From the NCBI RefSeq assembly GCF_024643285.1, contig NZ_JAMSLW010000001.1, positions 555,239 to 619,238 of the forward strand: 64,000 nt of DNA, written 5' to 3'. The position numbers were made by a program, and so were the translations under genes. Shown one piece after another: positions 27,019-36,089 of this stretch. Positions within the stretch are counted from its first letter, which is position 1. The number at the start of each line of letters is the position of its first letter. This DNA is from Parapedobacter lycopersici (lineage in GTDB: Bacteria > Bacteroidota > Bacteroidia > Sphingobacteriales > Sphingobacteriaceae). The notes beneath the pieces are model-generated. The model saw only the letters and a program-made list of their open reading frames with translations, did not search any database and was not told the DNA's origin.

Positions 27019-28554
27019 ATGAATATCAGCAAAAGCATCGCTTTTTTGTCACTCTTATTAGCCGGTACCGCTACCGGTGTGCGGGCACAGTATATCGATG
27101 ACATACGCCGTTACGCACAGCCCGAGCAGGGGGCCACGGCACGCTTTAAAGGACTCGGCAATGCACAGACTGCGCTGGGAGGCGACCTGAGCTCGGTTTC
27201 GGGGAACCCGGCCGGATTGGGTTTCTTCGGGCAATCGGACCTCAGCATCACCCTGGACTATGCCAATGACGTTAACAAAGCCAATTATTTCGGCACCAAC
27301 AGTCAGAATAGCATCGGCCGCGTCGGCATCAGTCAGTTTGCGGCGGTATTTAACCTGCCCACGCGTCGTGCAATCGGCAGCAACCTGACATCAGGATGGG
27401 TCAATTTCAACATTGGCGTGGGTTATCACAAAACCAATAACTTCAACACAACACTGGGCTATACGGGCATCAACAGCGAAAGCAGTATCGCGGATTTCAT
27501 GACTTATGAAAGCGGCAATGTGTTCGGCGATTTTGGATGGGAAGCCGGGATGATTGATGAGGATGCCGATGAGTATCTGATCCCAATGACAACATTGGAC
27601 AACCGGCAGACAGCATTTAACCGGGAGGAAGGATTCCAGTCGGAAACCAACGTATCCTTCGGGGCCAATTACAGCAACCGGTTCTATATCGGCGGCAGCC
27701 TGGGCTTTGCCCGTGTAAACCACCGGGTAAACTCCCTGTTCATGGAAGATGGCAGCATCGAAAATGCAGGGTATATTTATCCGCAGAACCCATCTTCGCG
27801 GTTTGTGAATACCGGACATGCGGATTACGATATTTATAACCCGCTGCTCGAATCGGACTACGCCTATGATAATGAATATTGGTCGGACACCCGCGGTAAT
27901 GGGTTCAATGCCAAGCTGGGCATTATCTACAAGCCCGTCAACCAGCTCCAGATCGGCATCACGGCCACCACGCCTACCTGGTACACCCTCACGAATGAAT
28001 ATACCGATTATTTCGGTATTACCAATTACCTGTCAGATGGCACGGAGGACGGACTGGAATATCCGGAGGAAACAACGTATTTTGATTACAACCTGCGTAC
28101 CCCCTACCGGTTGAATGGCGGTATCGCGGTGCTGTTCGGAACGGGATTGATCAGTGCCGATGTGGAGTATGTGGATTACGCCAGCATGCGGTTCACCTCG
28201 TCAGACACCGGAACGGACAACGACATGAACAACGACATCCAAAACACCTATAAAAGCGCGGTTAATTTCCGGGTTGGCGGCGAATACATGATTGCCCCTG
28301 ATCTCATGATCCGTGCAGGTTACGGGTATGCCGGTGGGCCTTTCAAAGACTTCGACTCCAATACACAGACTGTTTCCGCCGGCCTCGGCTATCGGATAAA
28401 CAACCTGTACTTTGACCTGGCATACCAGAATATGTCACAGAAATACAGCTTGAATCCCTATGTGCTGGACGACGCCAACGGACATTACAGTCCGGTTGTC
28501 GATGTGGATAACTTCCGCAACAGCGTATTCCTGACAGCAGGCTTCAAATTCTGA
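27019..28554 (+). CDS. OmpP1/FadL-like outer-membrane transport protein
   Basis: 511 residues. Signal peptide (SLLLAGTATGVRA, cleavage before QYIDD). The N-terminal region ARFKGLGNAQTALGGDLSSVSGNPAGLGFF is the FadL-family hatch signature, shown here in two parts: GLGNAQTALGGD and SGNPAGLGFF. Many amphipathic strands follow, ending in FLTAGFKF with C-terminal Phe. FadL proteins pass hydrophobic compounds such as fatty acids across the outer membrane. The ligand here is unknown. It follows the Gly/Trp/Tyr-rich lipoprotein after 93 bases and may be cotranscribed. Confidence 0.85.
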   Translation: MNISKSIAFLSLLLAGTATGVRAQYIDDIRRYAQPEQGATARFKGLGNAQTALGGDLSSVSGNPAGLGFFGQSDLSITLDYANDVNKANYFGTNSQNSIGRVGISQFAAVFNLPTRRAIGSNLTSGWVNFNIGVGYHKTNNFNTTLGYTGINSESSIADFMTYESGNVFGDFGWEAGMIDEDADEYLIPMTTLDNRQTAFNREEGFQSETNVSFGANYSNRFYIGGSLGFARVNHRVNSLFMEDGSIENAGYIYPQNPSSRFVNTGHADYDIYNPLLESDYAYDNEYWSDTRGNGFNAKLGIIYKPVNQLQIGITATTPTWYTLTNEYTDYFGITNYLSDGTEDGLEYPEETTYFDYNLRTPYRLNGGIAVLFGTGLISADVEYVDYASMRFTSSDTGTDNDMNNDIQNTYKSAVNFRVGGEYMIAPDLMIRAGYGYAGGPFKDFDSNTQTVSAGLGYRINNLYFDLAYQNMSQKYSLNPYVLDDANGHYSPVVDVDNFRNSVFLTAGFKF

Positions 28555-28586
28555 CAGCAACAGGAGCTTAAAAATTTATCAAAAAA

Positions 28587-28615
28587 GGGACAGTCCATTC
28601 GGACTGTCCCTTTTG
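28587..28615. terminator. Bidirectional terminator between OmpP1-like gene and dps
   Basis: Perfect 10-bp stem GGGACAGTCC / GGACTGTCCC with loop ATTC, flanked by AAAAAA on the left and TTTT on the right. It can end both convergent transcripts. Confidence 0.9.
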
Positions 28616-28641
28616 CTTTGAATCCAATTGGATGTACGCGA

Positions 28642-29121
28642 TTATGAACGGTTGACAAATGCGCGCAGCATCCAGTTCTGTTTTTCGTTGAACTGCATAA
28701 AAGCATTCACCATGTCGTTCGTTCCTTCGTCTTCCGCAGCGGAAGTAATTTCGAGGAGGTCGCGCTGCATGGCAATAAGTGTTTCAAGGTCGTCAATAAT
28801 GGCTTTAACCATATCCACGTCTTTCATGCCGATGGTATCGATCTCTTTGATATCCGATTGGCTAGTGTAATCCTTAAACGTACTGAGTGGCGGTTTACCG
28901 AGGGTCAGGATACGTTCAGCAAGTTCGTCTATGGTGGTCAGGGCATTGGTATACAATTCCTCAAACTTGGCATGCAGGGTAAAAAAGTGATTGCCACGCA
29001 CATTCCAATGGCAGCCCCGAAGCTTTTGGTAATGGATGTGATAGTTGGCCAGCAAATCATTCAAATGGTCTACTACGGGCTTTAATTTCTTTTCTTCTAA
29101 ACTGATTACTTTCGGGTTCAT
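28642..29121 (-). CDS. dps: Dps/ferritin-like DNA protection protein
   Basis: 159 residues, typical for Dps. The ferroxidase-site region reads LRGCHWNVRGNHFFTLHAKFEELY, with H, H, D (in TTIDELAERI) and E at the usual places. It forms a dodecamer that oxidises and stores iron and shields DNA during starvation or peroxide stress. It stands alone and shares the terminator at 28587-28615. No OxyR-like site could be identified by eye. Confidence 0.95.
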   Translation of the reverse strand: MNPKVISLEEKKLKPVVDHLNDLLANYHIHYQKLRGCHWNVRGNHFFTLHAKFEELYTNALTTIDELAERILTLGKPPLSTFKDYTSQSDIKEIDTIGMKDVDMVKAIIDDLETLIAMQRDLLEITSAAEDEGTNDMVNAFMQFNEKQNWMLRAFVNRS

Positions 29122-29182
29122 GATCTTTGGATTTAATGTTTACAGATTAAACAGCTAAAAATACCAAAAGTTTGGCTTAGCA

Positions 29183-30517
29183 TCAGCTTTCACGTCTTTT
29201 TCTGACAAATAGATTATAGTTTGCCTGACGCTCCACATAAATTTCTTCGCCGATATCGATGAACCCGTCCAGTGCCACAGCATCGTACCATTTACCTTCA
29301 ATTTCGACTTTTCCCGAAGGCCGCAGCACCGTTTTGGCAATACCGGTTTTGTTGACCAGTTCAAGATCCATTTTTGACGAAGTGTACCCTTCCGTGGCCC
29401 GCTGTTCATCCTGCAGGACCAGGCGCTTGAATGCCCGGGTATTCAGCATGCTCTTACCGAACACCACGAGGAGTACGATGGCCATGACCATGGAAACAAT
29501 AACAAGCAGAAATGCATTGAACAGCATGCCGGGTGCCACAACCGTGAAATTGAAATAGTCGTTAAATACCAGGCTGAACGCAAGGCCGCAGACCAGAAAG
29601 ACAATGCCCAGTATACCGGCCACACCAAAACCGGGAATCACGAACACCTCCAGCAGGATGAGAACGATGCCGGCTATAAACAAAGCGATCTCCCAGTTGT
29701 CCGCGAGCCCCTGGATGTAAAGGGGTGCAAAAAACAACACTGCGGCTATCAAGGCGATCACCAGCGCAAAGCCGATACCCGGCGTCTGCATTTCAAAATA
29801 AATCCCTCCGATGATCAGGAGAATCAGTATACCACTTACGGCCGGGTTGATCAGGAAGCCGATCAGCTGATCAATTACCGTTATCCGGTGGACGGTTACC
29901 TGCGACAGATCCACGCCTTCGGCAGCGAGTACGTCAGCAACTGAACTGACTTCGGCTTCGATTAATCCGATTTTCAATGCCTCGGCGGATGTAAGTGTCA
30001 GGATTTTACCTGCCGGCTTGATGCCGGGCAGATCCACTTCGCCATCCACGAATGCCTCGGCTATTTTCGGATCGCGGCCCCTCGCTTCAGCAGTCGCGCG
30101 CATGAGTCCACGCATATACGACTGGTATTTCTCCGGCATGATTTCGCCCGACTGGTTTACCACACTCGCCGCACCGATGCTGGACCCGTTACTCATGTAA
30201 ATCCGGTGAGCCGCCAGCGAAATAAGCGCCCCTGCCGACGCGGCGTTGTGGTTTATAAACACGACCGTTTCCAACGGGGAATCCAGTATGCGGCTCCGGA
30301 TCGAATCCGCGAAATTCACCATACCGCCATAGGTATTCAGCTCAATTAAAATCAGTCCTGCCCCCGACCCTTCGGCCGCTGAATAGGCGTTTTTCACCGT
30401 CCGCCAGGCATTAGGGCCGATATCATCCTTTAAATCAAACCGATAGGCCCGCTGTGCGTGCACAGATACGGCCAGTATCAGCAGTACCCAGCTTAATAAT
30501 GCTATTTTTTTGTACAT
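29183..30517 (-). CDS. NfeD-type membrane serine protease (long form)
   Basis: 444 residues from MYKKIALLSWVLL at 30517; the frame opens 43 codons earlier. Signal peptide, then a ClpP/SppA-like protease domain with Ser in NAASAGALISLAAH (about 110) and the dyad Lys in PEKYQSYMR. Four or five membrane helices follow (about 235-375), and a C-terminal OB-fold NfeD domain (about 380-440, GKVEIEGKWYDAVALDG). The long NfeD form pairs with flotillin/stomatin-like proteins in membrane quality control; no such partner is adjacent here. Confidence 0.9.
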   Translation of the reverse strand: MYKKIALLSWVLLILAVSVHAQRAYRFDLKDDIGPNAWRTVKNAYSAAEGSGAGLILIELNTYGGMVNFADSIRSRILDSPLETVVFINHNAASAGALISLAAHRIYMSNGSSIGAASVVNQSGEIMPEKYQSYMRGLMRATAEARGRDPKIAEAFVDGEVDLPGIKPAGKILTLTSAEALKIGLIEAEVSSVADVLAAEGVDLSQVTVHRITVIDQLIGFLINPAVSGILILLIIGGIYFEMQTPGIGFALVIALIAAVLFFAPLYIQGLADNWEIALFIAGIVLILLEVFVIPGFGVAGILGIVFLVCGLAFSLVFNDYFNFTVVAPGMLFNAFLLVIVSMVMAIVLLVVFGKSMLNTRAFKRLVLQDEQRATEGYTSSKMDLELVNKTGIAKTVLRPSGKVEIEGKWYDAVALDGFIDIGEEIYVERQANYNLFVRKRRES

Positions 30518-30584
30518 TTTACGCAGATCGTTATATTTTTGAGGCGGATACGGCACCGCTGAAAATAGCAGCGCCATCGCATTC

Positions 30585-31346
30585 ATGGATAAATATAAGT
30601 TAAAAACCGCGTTCCAGAAAAGTTTTTTGGGACTCATATGGCGCATTGAGGTTGATACCCGCTCCGGATTGATGGCCGTGGAAACGCGCGACGTTGCTTC
30701 GGGCGGGCCCCGTTTTTCGGTATTTCAGTATGCTTCGGGGAATGCCTGGCTGGAGGAATTTCCGTATGGCGACCGGAACTGGACACTGGCGGGGATCGTA
30801 AACGGCCTACTTTTGCTAAGGGCTTACGGAGCACAAAGCCCGGACAGTGCGGGCATTGCCTGTATCAACGCAGCTGACGGGGAAATCCTGTGGGAGCAGT
30901 TCAACTATACGCTGCTCGCGGTACAAGGTGACACGTTGCTTGTCCGCCACCGCAATTTCTCCGCCGGATATGAAGAACACCTTCAGGTAACGGATGGAAC
31001 ACCCTTACGGCAGCGGCCGGTGCAATTACAGGACATGCCTTCCGGCGAAGCCCTGCGCATTCCACAACCCTATACGGGTGAATATCCGGGGTTTTTGGCC
31101 CATTTTGCCATCCATGGCGACCTCCATTATTGCAATACCGGATCTTACCAGGTATGGGCATTCCATGAAACGGCAGGACCGGGTTACCGGATCAGGCTGG
31201 CAGTGTCCGATATTTCCGGACTTATCGATGAACGCATTGTCATTACGGGGTTAACGAAAATGATCCCGGAACTATTCTTTATGATCGGCAGTCAAATATT
31301 CCTGATTGGTGATAATAAACAGGAAATTGTTTCGTATTTACTATAA
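30585..31346 (+). CDS. DUF4905-like beta-propeller-type protein
   Basis: 253 residues, no signal peptide. The sequence is a chain of beta-strand blocks with WRIEVDTRSGLMAVETRD, GDRNWTLAGIVNGLLLLRAYG, INAADGEILWEQFNYTLLAV and DTLLVRHRNF, resembling PQQ/WD-like blades. I believe this is the Bacteroidota family DUF4905, but I cannot confirm it. It is divergent from nfeD, 67 bases apart. The end overlaps an upstream-extended reading of the LysM gene but not its likely start at 31363. Confidence 0.6.
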   Translation: MDKYKLKTAFQKSFLGLIWRIEVDTRSGLMAVETRDVASGGPRFSVFQYASGNAWLEEFPYGDRNWTLAGIVNGLLLLRAYGAQSPDSAGIACINAADGEILWEQFNYTLLAVQGDTLLVRHRNFSAGYEEHLQVTDGTPLRQRPVQLQDMPSGEALRIPQPYTGEYPGFLAHFAIHGDLHYCNTGSYQVWAFHETAGPGYRIRLAVSDISGLIDERIVITGLTKMIPELFFMIGSQIFLIGDNKQEIVSYLL

Positions 31347-31362
31347 TTGTACAGCATTTACC

Positions 31363-32271
31363 ATGAACAGCATATATAGCAGCAACCTTCGTCCTTTTTA
31401 TCTTCTGATGTTTTTTGTCTTTGGCTGTTGCCTCTTTTCGGCAAACGCCGCACCAACTGATTCCATCGGTGTGGAGTTCGTGGATGGCCAGAAAGTCATT
31501 ATCCATAAACTGACACCGAAGGAAACGTATTACGGCCTGGGCAGGCGCTACCAGGTTCCGGTGAAACAGATTATCACAGCGAACAACAACAAAGCATTGA
31601 AAGTCGGCGACACACTGCGCATCCCCATGGGAGATACGCCACCGGCGGTAGCATCAGGCAATCGCGTGCAGCGCGATACCACAACCGGCGGCCAGCCTGC
31701 CGTCCCCAACCTTGCACCGCAGGATTACACCACCTACAAAGTGAGTCGGGGAGAAACACTGGCCATTATTTCCAAGCGGTTCATGATCTCCGTGGGAACC
31801 ATCAAAAGGGCCAATGGGCTTACGGACGAAACGGAACTACTGGAAGAAGGCACCCTCATTAAAGTGCCAAACAAAGAGCTGCCAGCAGTGGAGCCATCAA
31901 CGGCGCTATCCGATATCATCAGTGATGATTCATCCAGCGTGGCATCCGCTCCTGAGCTCCCTGCAAACCGCTACGGCATCCGCGAAATGACCGAGAAAGG
32001 GATCGGCGTGTGGATCGACGACCTGAACCAGGTAGGTGGCAATATGCTGGCATTACATAAAACGGCCCCTGTGGGCACGGTAGTCAAAATTACCAACCCA
32101 ATGACCAACCGGACTACCTTTGCCAAAGTTGTCGGCAAATTCAACGACAGTGCGGAAACAAAAGACGCAATCATTGTGATATCAAAATCGGCCGCTAACC
32201 TCATTGGCGTATTGGACCGCCGGTTCCAGGTGGAAATCGCATACGGCACACCAAACGTTTCCGAAGATTAA
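31363..32271 (+). CDS. LysM-domain secreted protein
   Basis: 302 residues from MNSIYSSNLRPFY at 31363. Signal peptide ends at FSANA. Two LysM domains: HKLTPKETYYGLGRRYQV to LKVGDTLRIP (about 48-90) and YKVSRGETLAIISKRFMI to LIKVPN (about 122-170). A C-terminal domain (about 200-300) with GIGVWIDDLNQVGGNMLALHKTAPVGTVVKITNPMTNR resembles the double-psi beta-barrel (RlpA/DPBB-like) of peptidoglycan-associated proteins, quoted here as its start GIGVWIDD and AVGTVVKI-like PVGTVVKITNP. Probably periplasmic, binding peptidoglycan. Uridine kinase follows after 24 bases. Confidence 0.8.
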   Translation: MNSIYSSNLRPFYLLMFFVFGCCLFSANAAPTDSIGVEFVDGQKVIIHKLTPKETYYGLGRRYQVPVKQIITANNNKALKVGDTLRIPMGDTPPAVASGNRVQRDTTTGGQPAVPNLAPQDYTTYKVSRGETLAIISKRFMISVGTIKRANGLTDETELLEEGTLIKVPNKELPAVEPSTALSDIISDDSSSVASAPELPANRYGIREMTEKGIGVWIDDLNQVGGNMLALHKTAPVGTVVKITNPMTNRTTFAKVVGKFNDSAETKDAIIVISKSAANLIGVLDRRFQVEIAYGTPNVSED

Positions 32272-32295
32272 CGGGCGCATTTAATCGGTTTCCGC

Positions 32296-32940
32296 ATGAG
32301 TAAGCCTCCCTATGTAATCGGTATTGCAGGAAGCAGCGGATCGGGGAAGACTTTTTTCCTGAATTGTTTTCTCAACCACTTTGCCCCACATGAGGTTACC
32401 CTGATCTCACAGGACGATTACTATATTCCGGCTAACACCAAAACACAGGAAGAGAACAAACTGTATAATTTTGATCTGCCCACAGCCATCGACCGGAACG
32501 CCTTTCATCACGATATCCGTTCGCTTTTTGAAGGCCAGGTAGTGTATAAGGAAGCCTACACATTTAACAACCCGGCAATCAAACCCAGCATGCTTGAGAT
32601 CAGGCCGGCTCCGATCCTGATCGTCGAGGGTCTGTTTATCTTTTATTATGAAGAAATCAACAGGCTGCTTGATCACCGCATATTTCTGCATGCCGAAGAT
32701 GAGATTGCGCTCCAGCGCCGGCTAAAGCGGGATCTGGTGGAACGGGGATATTCAGCGGAAGATGTCCGTTATAAATGGATTAACCATGTGCTGCCCGCCT
32801 ACAGGCAATACCTATTGCCTTTCCGCGATCAATGCGACCGGATTATCATCAACAACACCGACGACCCCGCCCCCATTGTGGCCATCACCAATGAAATATC
32901 GGCTGAACTAAGGGAAAAGGTACTTTCCGGCCAAAAGTAA
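32296..32940 (+). CDS. udk: Uridine kinase-like P-loop kinase
   Basis: 214 residues. Walker A GIAGSSGSGKT (9-19), SQDDYYIP after the first strand, NFDLPTAIDRNAF, LIVEGLFIFY (Walker B-like) and the lid region QRRLKRDLVERGYS. It fits uridine/cytidine kinase (UMP and CMP from nucleosides) of the salvage pathway. A phosphoribulokinase-like paralogue with another substrate cannot be excluded. It follows the LysM gene on the same strand and is convergent with scoB, 14 bases away. Confidence 0.88.
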   Translation: MSKPPYVIGIAGSSGSGKTFFLNCFLNHFAPHEVTLISQDDYYIPANTKTQEENKLYNFDLPTAIDRNAFHHDIRSLFEGQVVYKEAYTFNNPAIKPSMLEIRPAPILIVEGLFIFYYEEINRLLDHRIFLHAEDEIALQRRLKRDLVERGYSAEDVRYKWINHVLPAYRQYLLPFRDQCDRIIINNTDDPAPIVAITNEISAELREKVLSGQK

Positions 32941-32954
32941 GCACCTGCGGTTTC

Positions 32955-33617
32955 CTATAAAACCATCTCCGGCTCATCGCCGGCGGCGATGAATTTCCCC
33001 GCAGTTGCGTTGCGGATTTCCTCCACGCTTACACCGGGTGCCCGTTCCAGCAGCCGGAACCCCCCGGCTTCGGTATCCACTTCGAATACCGCCATTTCGG
33101 TCACGATCCGGTTAATACAGCGCACGCCAGTCAGCGGAAGACTGCACTCGGGCAGCAGCTTACTCTCCCCTGCCTTATTAACCTGCTGCATGGCTACGAT
33201 GATCCGCTTAGCCGACGCCACCAAGTCCATGGCCCCTCCCATGCCTTTCACCATTTTGCCGGGAATCTTCCAGTTGGCGATGTCCCCGTATTCGGAGACC
33301 TCCATGGCGCCAAGAATGGTCAGGTCTACTTTCTGCGAACGGATCATCCCGAAGCTCATCGCCGAATCGAATACGGCCGCTCCGGGTTGCATGGTAATGG
33401 TTTGTTTCCCGGCATTGATCAGATCGGGATCCTCCTCGCCTTCGATGGGAAACGCGCCCATGCCCAACAGCCCGTTTTCCGACTGGAGTACCACGTGAAT
33501 ATCATTGGGTATATAGTTCGCCACCAGGGTGGGGATACCAATGCCCAGGTTGACATAATAGCCATCGCTGATTTCGCGGGCAATGCGTTTCGCTATTCCA
33601 TTTTTGTCGAGCATCAT
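32955..33617 (-). CDS. scoB: 3-oxoacid CoA-transferase, subunit B
   Basis: 220 residues. The active-site Glu lies in SENGLLGMG (about 46-54), after GIGIPTLVANY. Typical beta-subunit features are GMIRSQKVDLTILGAMEVS, DIANWKIPGKMVKGMGGAMDL and the Thr-Gly-Val RCINRIVTEMAVFEV segment. Together with subunit A it moves CoA from succinyl-CoA to acetoacetate or related acids. The start ATG overlaps the scoA stop (ATGA). Confidence 0.95.
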   Translation of the reverse strand: MMLDKNGIAKRIAREISDGYYVNLGIGIPTLVANYIPNDIHVVLQSENGLLGMGAFPIEGEEDPDLINAGKQTITMQPGAAVFDSAMSFGMIRSQKVDLTILGAMEVSEYGDIANWKIPGKMVKGMGGAMDLVASAKRIIVAMQQVNKAGESKLLPECSLPLTGVRCINRIVTEMAVFEVDTEAGGFRLLERAPGVSVEEIRNATAGKFIAAGDEPEMVL

Positions 33618-34318
33618 CAGGCCTTTTGGCGGACTGTCCGTTGTTCAATCCGCTTTTCATAATCAACGCCCTGGAAAATCCGGTGAACGTAAATACCGGG
33701 CGTATGGATCTGGTCGGGATCCAGTGTTCCTGCTTCCACCAGTTCCTCCACCTCGGCTACGGTAATTTTACCGGCCATGGCCATTACCGGATTGAAATTG
33801 CGGGCCGTCATCCGGTAGATAAGGTTACCGGCTGTATCGCCTTTCCAGGCCTTAACCAATGCAAAATCGGCATCAAAGGCCATTTCCATCAGGTAATCCC
33901 GGCCATGGAACCGGCGGACCTCCTTTCCTTCGGCAACTTCGGTACCTACACCCGCAGGGGTAAAAACGGCCGGCATCCCGTACCCCGCCGCCAGGCAACG
34001 GGTGGCTAACGTACCCTGGGGCACCAGCTCCACTTCCAGCTCCCCGCTCAGGAGCTGCCGCTCAAATTCGGCATTCTCACCAACGTAAGAAGCGATCATT
34101 TTAGCTACCTGTCGATTTCGTAATAACATTCCGATGCCAAAATCATCCACCCCGGCATTGTTTGAAATGCAGGTGAGGTTGGTTACACCCTTCCTGACCA
34201 GCTCCCGGATGCAGTTTTCGGGGATTCCGCACAAACCGAACCCGCCCAGCAGTAAGGTCATGCCGTCTGTAATATCGTGGAGGGCATCTGCCGCGTGATG
34301 TACCGTTTTATTGATCAT
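33617..34318 (-). CDS. scoA: 3-oxoacid CoA-transferase, subunit A
   Basis: 233 residues. The CoA-binding [16 protein letters not shown] motif lies near 26-41, then [14 protein letters not shown], and [25 protein letters not shown]. Standard alpha subunit. Translation is coupled to scoB by the four-base overlap. The heterodimer acts in ketone-body or beta-ketoacid use in the cytoplasm. Confidence 0.95.
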   Translation of the reverse strand: MINKTVHHAADALHDITDGMTLLLGGFGLCGIPENCIRELVRKGVTNLTCISNNAGVDDFGIGMLLRNRQVAKMIASYVGENAEFERQLLSGELEVELVPQGTLATRCLAAGYGMPAVFTPAGVGTEVAEGKEVRRFHGRDYLMEMAFDADFALVKAWKGDTAGNLIYRMTARNFNPVMAMAGKITVAEVEELVEAGTLDPDQIHTPGIYVHRIFQGVDYEKRIEQRTVRQKA

Positions 34319-34450
34319 CCGACGTAAATTGGTATGGTGTTACACAAGTTAGGAAAAAAACCGGCATTATGCAAGTTAGCCGGCGCAGCACCCACCTGGA
34401 AATGTGGCACATATAGTAATATGGAATTTTTCTAAATAAATCCGTTTTAC

Positions 34451-34458
34451 TATCTTTG
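34451..34458 (+). promoter_or_regulatory. Promoter -7 box of the Cys-rich mini-gene
   Basis: TATCTTTG, a full TAnnTTTG match, lies six bases before the ATG at 34465, so the predicted transcript starts within a few bases of the start codon. Confidence 0.6.
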
Positions 34459-34464
34459 CACACC

Positions 34465-34641
34465 ATGAATGGAGTGTGTGATTTTGAATTTACGGACCGG
34501 CAGGCAGTTTCGGCTCCCCTCACCGACCCGGCGGGTCATAAAGGATTGAACCCCTGCCATCCTTTCTGCGGCTGCGATTTCAAGAAATGCTGTAAGAAGT
34601 ATAAAAAGGGAAATCGCTGCAAAAAGTGTCCGAAGCGCTGA
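34465..34641 (+). CDS. Small cysteine- and lysine-rich protein
   Basis: 58 residues from the ATG at 34465. The C-terminal half is very rich in Cys and Lys: PCHPFCGCDFKKCCKKYK, then CKKCPKR at the end, eight Cys in about 30 residues. This pattern suggests metal binding (zinc or iron) or a disulfide-packed mini-protein. A full promoter box stands directly upstream, and similar CCKKYKKG...CKKCPK tails occur in small hypothetical proteins of related bacteria as far as I recall. No signal peptide is seen. The plus-strand gene sits between divergent scoA and a convergent gene. Confidence 0.65.
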   Translation: MNGVCDFEFTDRQAVSAPLTDPAGHKGLNPCHPFCGCDFKKCCKKYKKGNRCKKCPKR

Positions 34642-34660
34642 CAGCGGGCAGCCTGCTGGA

Positions 34661-35095
34661 TTATTGAAAGAGCAGGCAAACGCGACGGGCTAATTCGTCC
34701 ATTGGCCATGTTTTGGGTATGTGCAGGTCTACAGCGAGCGGGTATTCCGGTGATCCACTGAAAAACCGGGTACCGTATACCGCTATCTTTGGTTTAGGAA
34801 ATCTACATTCCAGTGCCCGCAGGATCTCCATTCGATCGTCACCGCACAGCAACATCTCGTCTAACACCACCAGCTCGTAAATGTTCGTCCGGTGTAGGGC
34901 TTCCCGTAAGTCCGATCCGGCTGCACGGGCGGTTTTCGAATCGGGGAAATAAAGCGCAATCGTATTTGCGATCAGCCGGTCCTCCCATCGGTAATTCCCG
35001 GAAATCAGTACCGTTAACCCTGTGGGAAACTGTAATTCGCCGGTGTCCGGTGTCCATTCGCTATCCTCGATTACGTTGGTTAACTGCTGTTGCAT
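34661..35095 (-). CDS. Degenerate receiver-like protein
   Basis: 144 residues. After about 25 residues the chain follows the alternating beta/alpha order of a response-regulator receiver: strand TVLISG, helix, strand ARAAGSD, helix, strand YELVVLDEMLLC, helix MEILRALECRF, strand KIAVYGTRFF, then DLHIPKTW with a Pro-turn where the switch Lys would be. The acidic pair after the first strand is missing, so phospho-signalling is doubtful. There is no output domain and no kinase neighbour. Structure is my inference from the pattern, not a family match. Confidence 0.5.
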   Translation of the reverse strand: MQQQLTNVIEDSEWTPDTGELQFPTGLTVLISGNYRWEDRLIANTIALYFPDSKTARAAGSDLREALHRTNIYELVVLDEMLLCGDDRMEILRALECRFPKPKIAVYGTRFFSGSPEYPLAVDLHIPKTWPMDELARRVCLLFQ

Positions 35096-35177
35096 GATGG
35101 TTCGATTTGGTCGATGTACAAACCAACCCTAAAAAACAAGTCATGTATTACATATAACATGTTAGGGATTACATAAG

Positions 35178-36089
35178 CTAAGGTGCATAATACTTCGGGG
35201 TCTTCCCGTAAAACTTCTTGAATGCCCGCGAAAAGTTGGCAGGGTCCTGATACCCCAGGTTATAGGCGACTGATTTTACGGACTGCCCCCGCCGCAGCAG
35301 GCTGAGCGCGAACGCCATTTGCTTCCGTCTGAAATATTCAAACGGCGTTTCCTGTAACATCGCCTGGAATTTTTCAAGAAACGAGGTAACCGACATGCCG
35401 CTTATGAAAGCCAGTTCGTGAACACCCGGAAATTTCTGTCGGAGCGATTGATCCATTACGGCAAGTGCCTTGCGGATCTTCCGCTCCCCGCTGGGGAAGT
35501 CCAGGTCGCTGCGTGGAAAATGCGACTTATCCAAAAGCATACGGCCGATGCACCGCACAATGACATTATAAAAATAATACTTGAGCAAAAAATATTTGAT
35601 ACGCGTCTCCCCGTCCCGCAACTGGTCTACCAGATCGATGATATCCGCATAAGAAACAGCCGCCTGCTGATCGACATGGGTCAGCGGAATCCCCGAGAGC
35701 ACCCGGTCAAATAAACTTCCCTCCGGCACTTCATTTTTAACGACCTGCCTGGACAGCCAGTTCAGCTGCATATCGATACCGATAAATGTGCTGTCCGGCT
35801 GCTCACCGGGTCCGCCATCATAACAAAACACCAGCATGCTGGCACTTCCCCGCTGAAGGTTGACCAACAGGCCACTATCCAGTCCGCCTGCGAGGTGTCC
35901 TTCCTGCAGGATAATAATGCGGCACGAAAATGCCGTTTGCCCCTGCAGCTGCACGTCCGCCGAAAGCTGATCAATATGCAGCAGGCAGCCATGCTCAATC
36001 TCGAAACCGGAGACGGCATTCGCGCTGCCTTCCGGCGACTGTTGCTGCCTGCGCTGTTTGGAGACGCCCCCTGCCCCGTTCTCTACCAT
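35178..36089 (-). CDS. AraC-family transcriptional regulator
   Basis: 303 residues. An N-terminal sensing region of about 190 residues has no clear domain. The C-terminal AraC DNA-binding domain (about 205-302) has two helix-turn-helix units: PGVHELAFISGMSVTSFLEKF and the signature LLRRGQSVKSVAYNLGYQDPANFSRAFKKFYGKTPKYY, given here by its parts VKSVAYNLGYQDPANFS and RAFKKFYGKTPKYY. It is not adjacent to an obvious target operon; the MFS gene upstream on the same strand is a candidate. Confidence 0.92.
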   Translation of the reverse strand: MVENGAGGVSKQRRQQQSPEGSANAVSGFEIEHGCLLHIDQLSADVQLQGQTAFSCRIIILQEGHLAGGLDSGLLVNLQRGSASMLVFCYDGGPGEQPDSTFIGIDMQLNWLSRQVVKNEVPEGSLFDRVLSGIPLTHVDQQAAVSYADIIDLVDQLRDGETRIKYFLLKYYFYNVIVRCIGRMLLDKSHFPRSDLDFPSGERKIRKALAVMDQSLRQKFPGVHELAFISGMSVTSFLEKFQAMLQETPFEYFRRKQMAFALSLLRRGQSVKSVAYNLGYQDPANFSRAFKKFYGKTPKYYAP

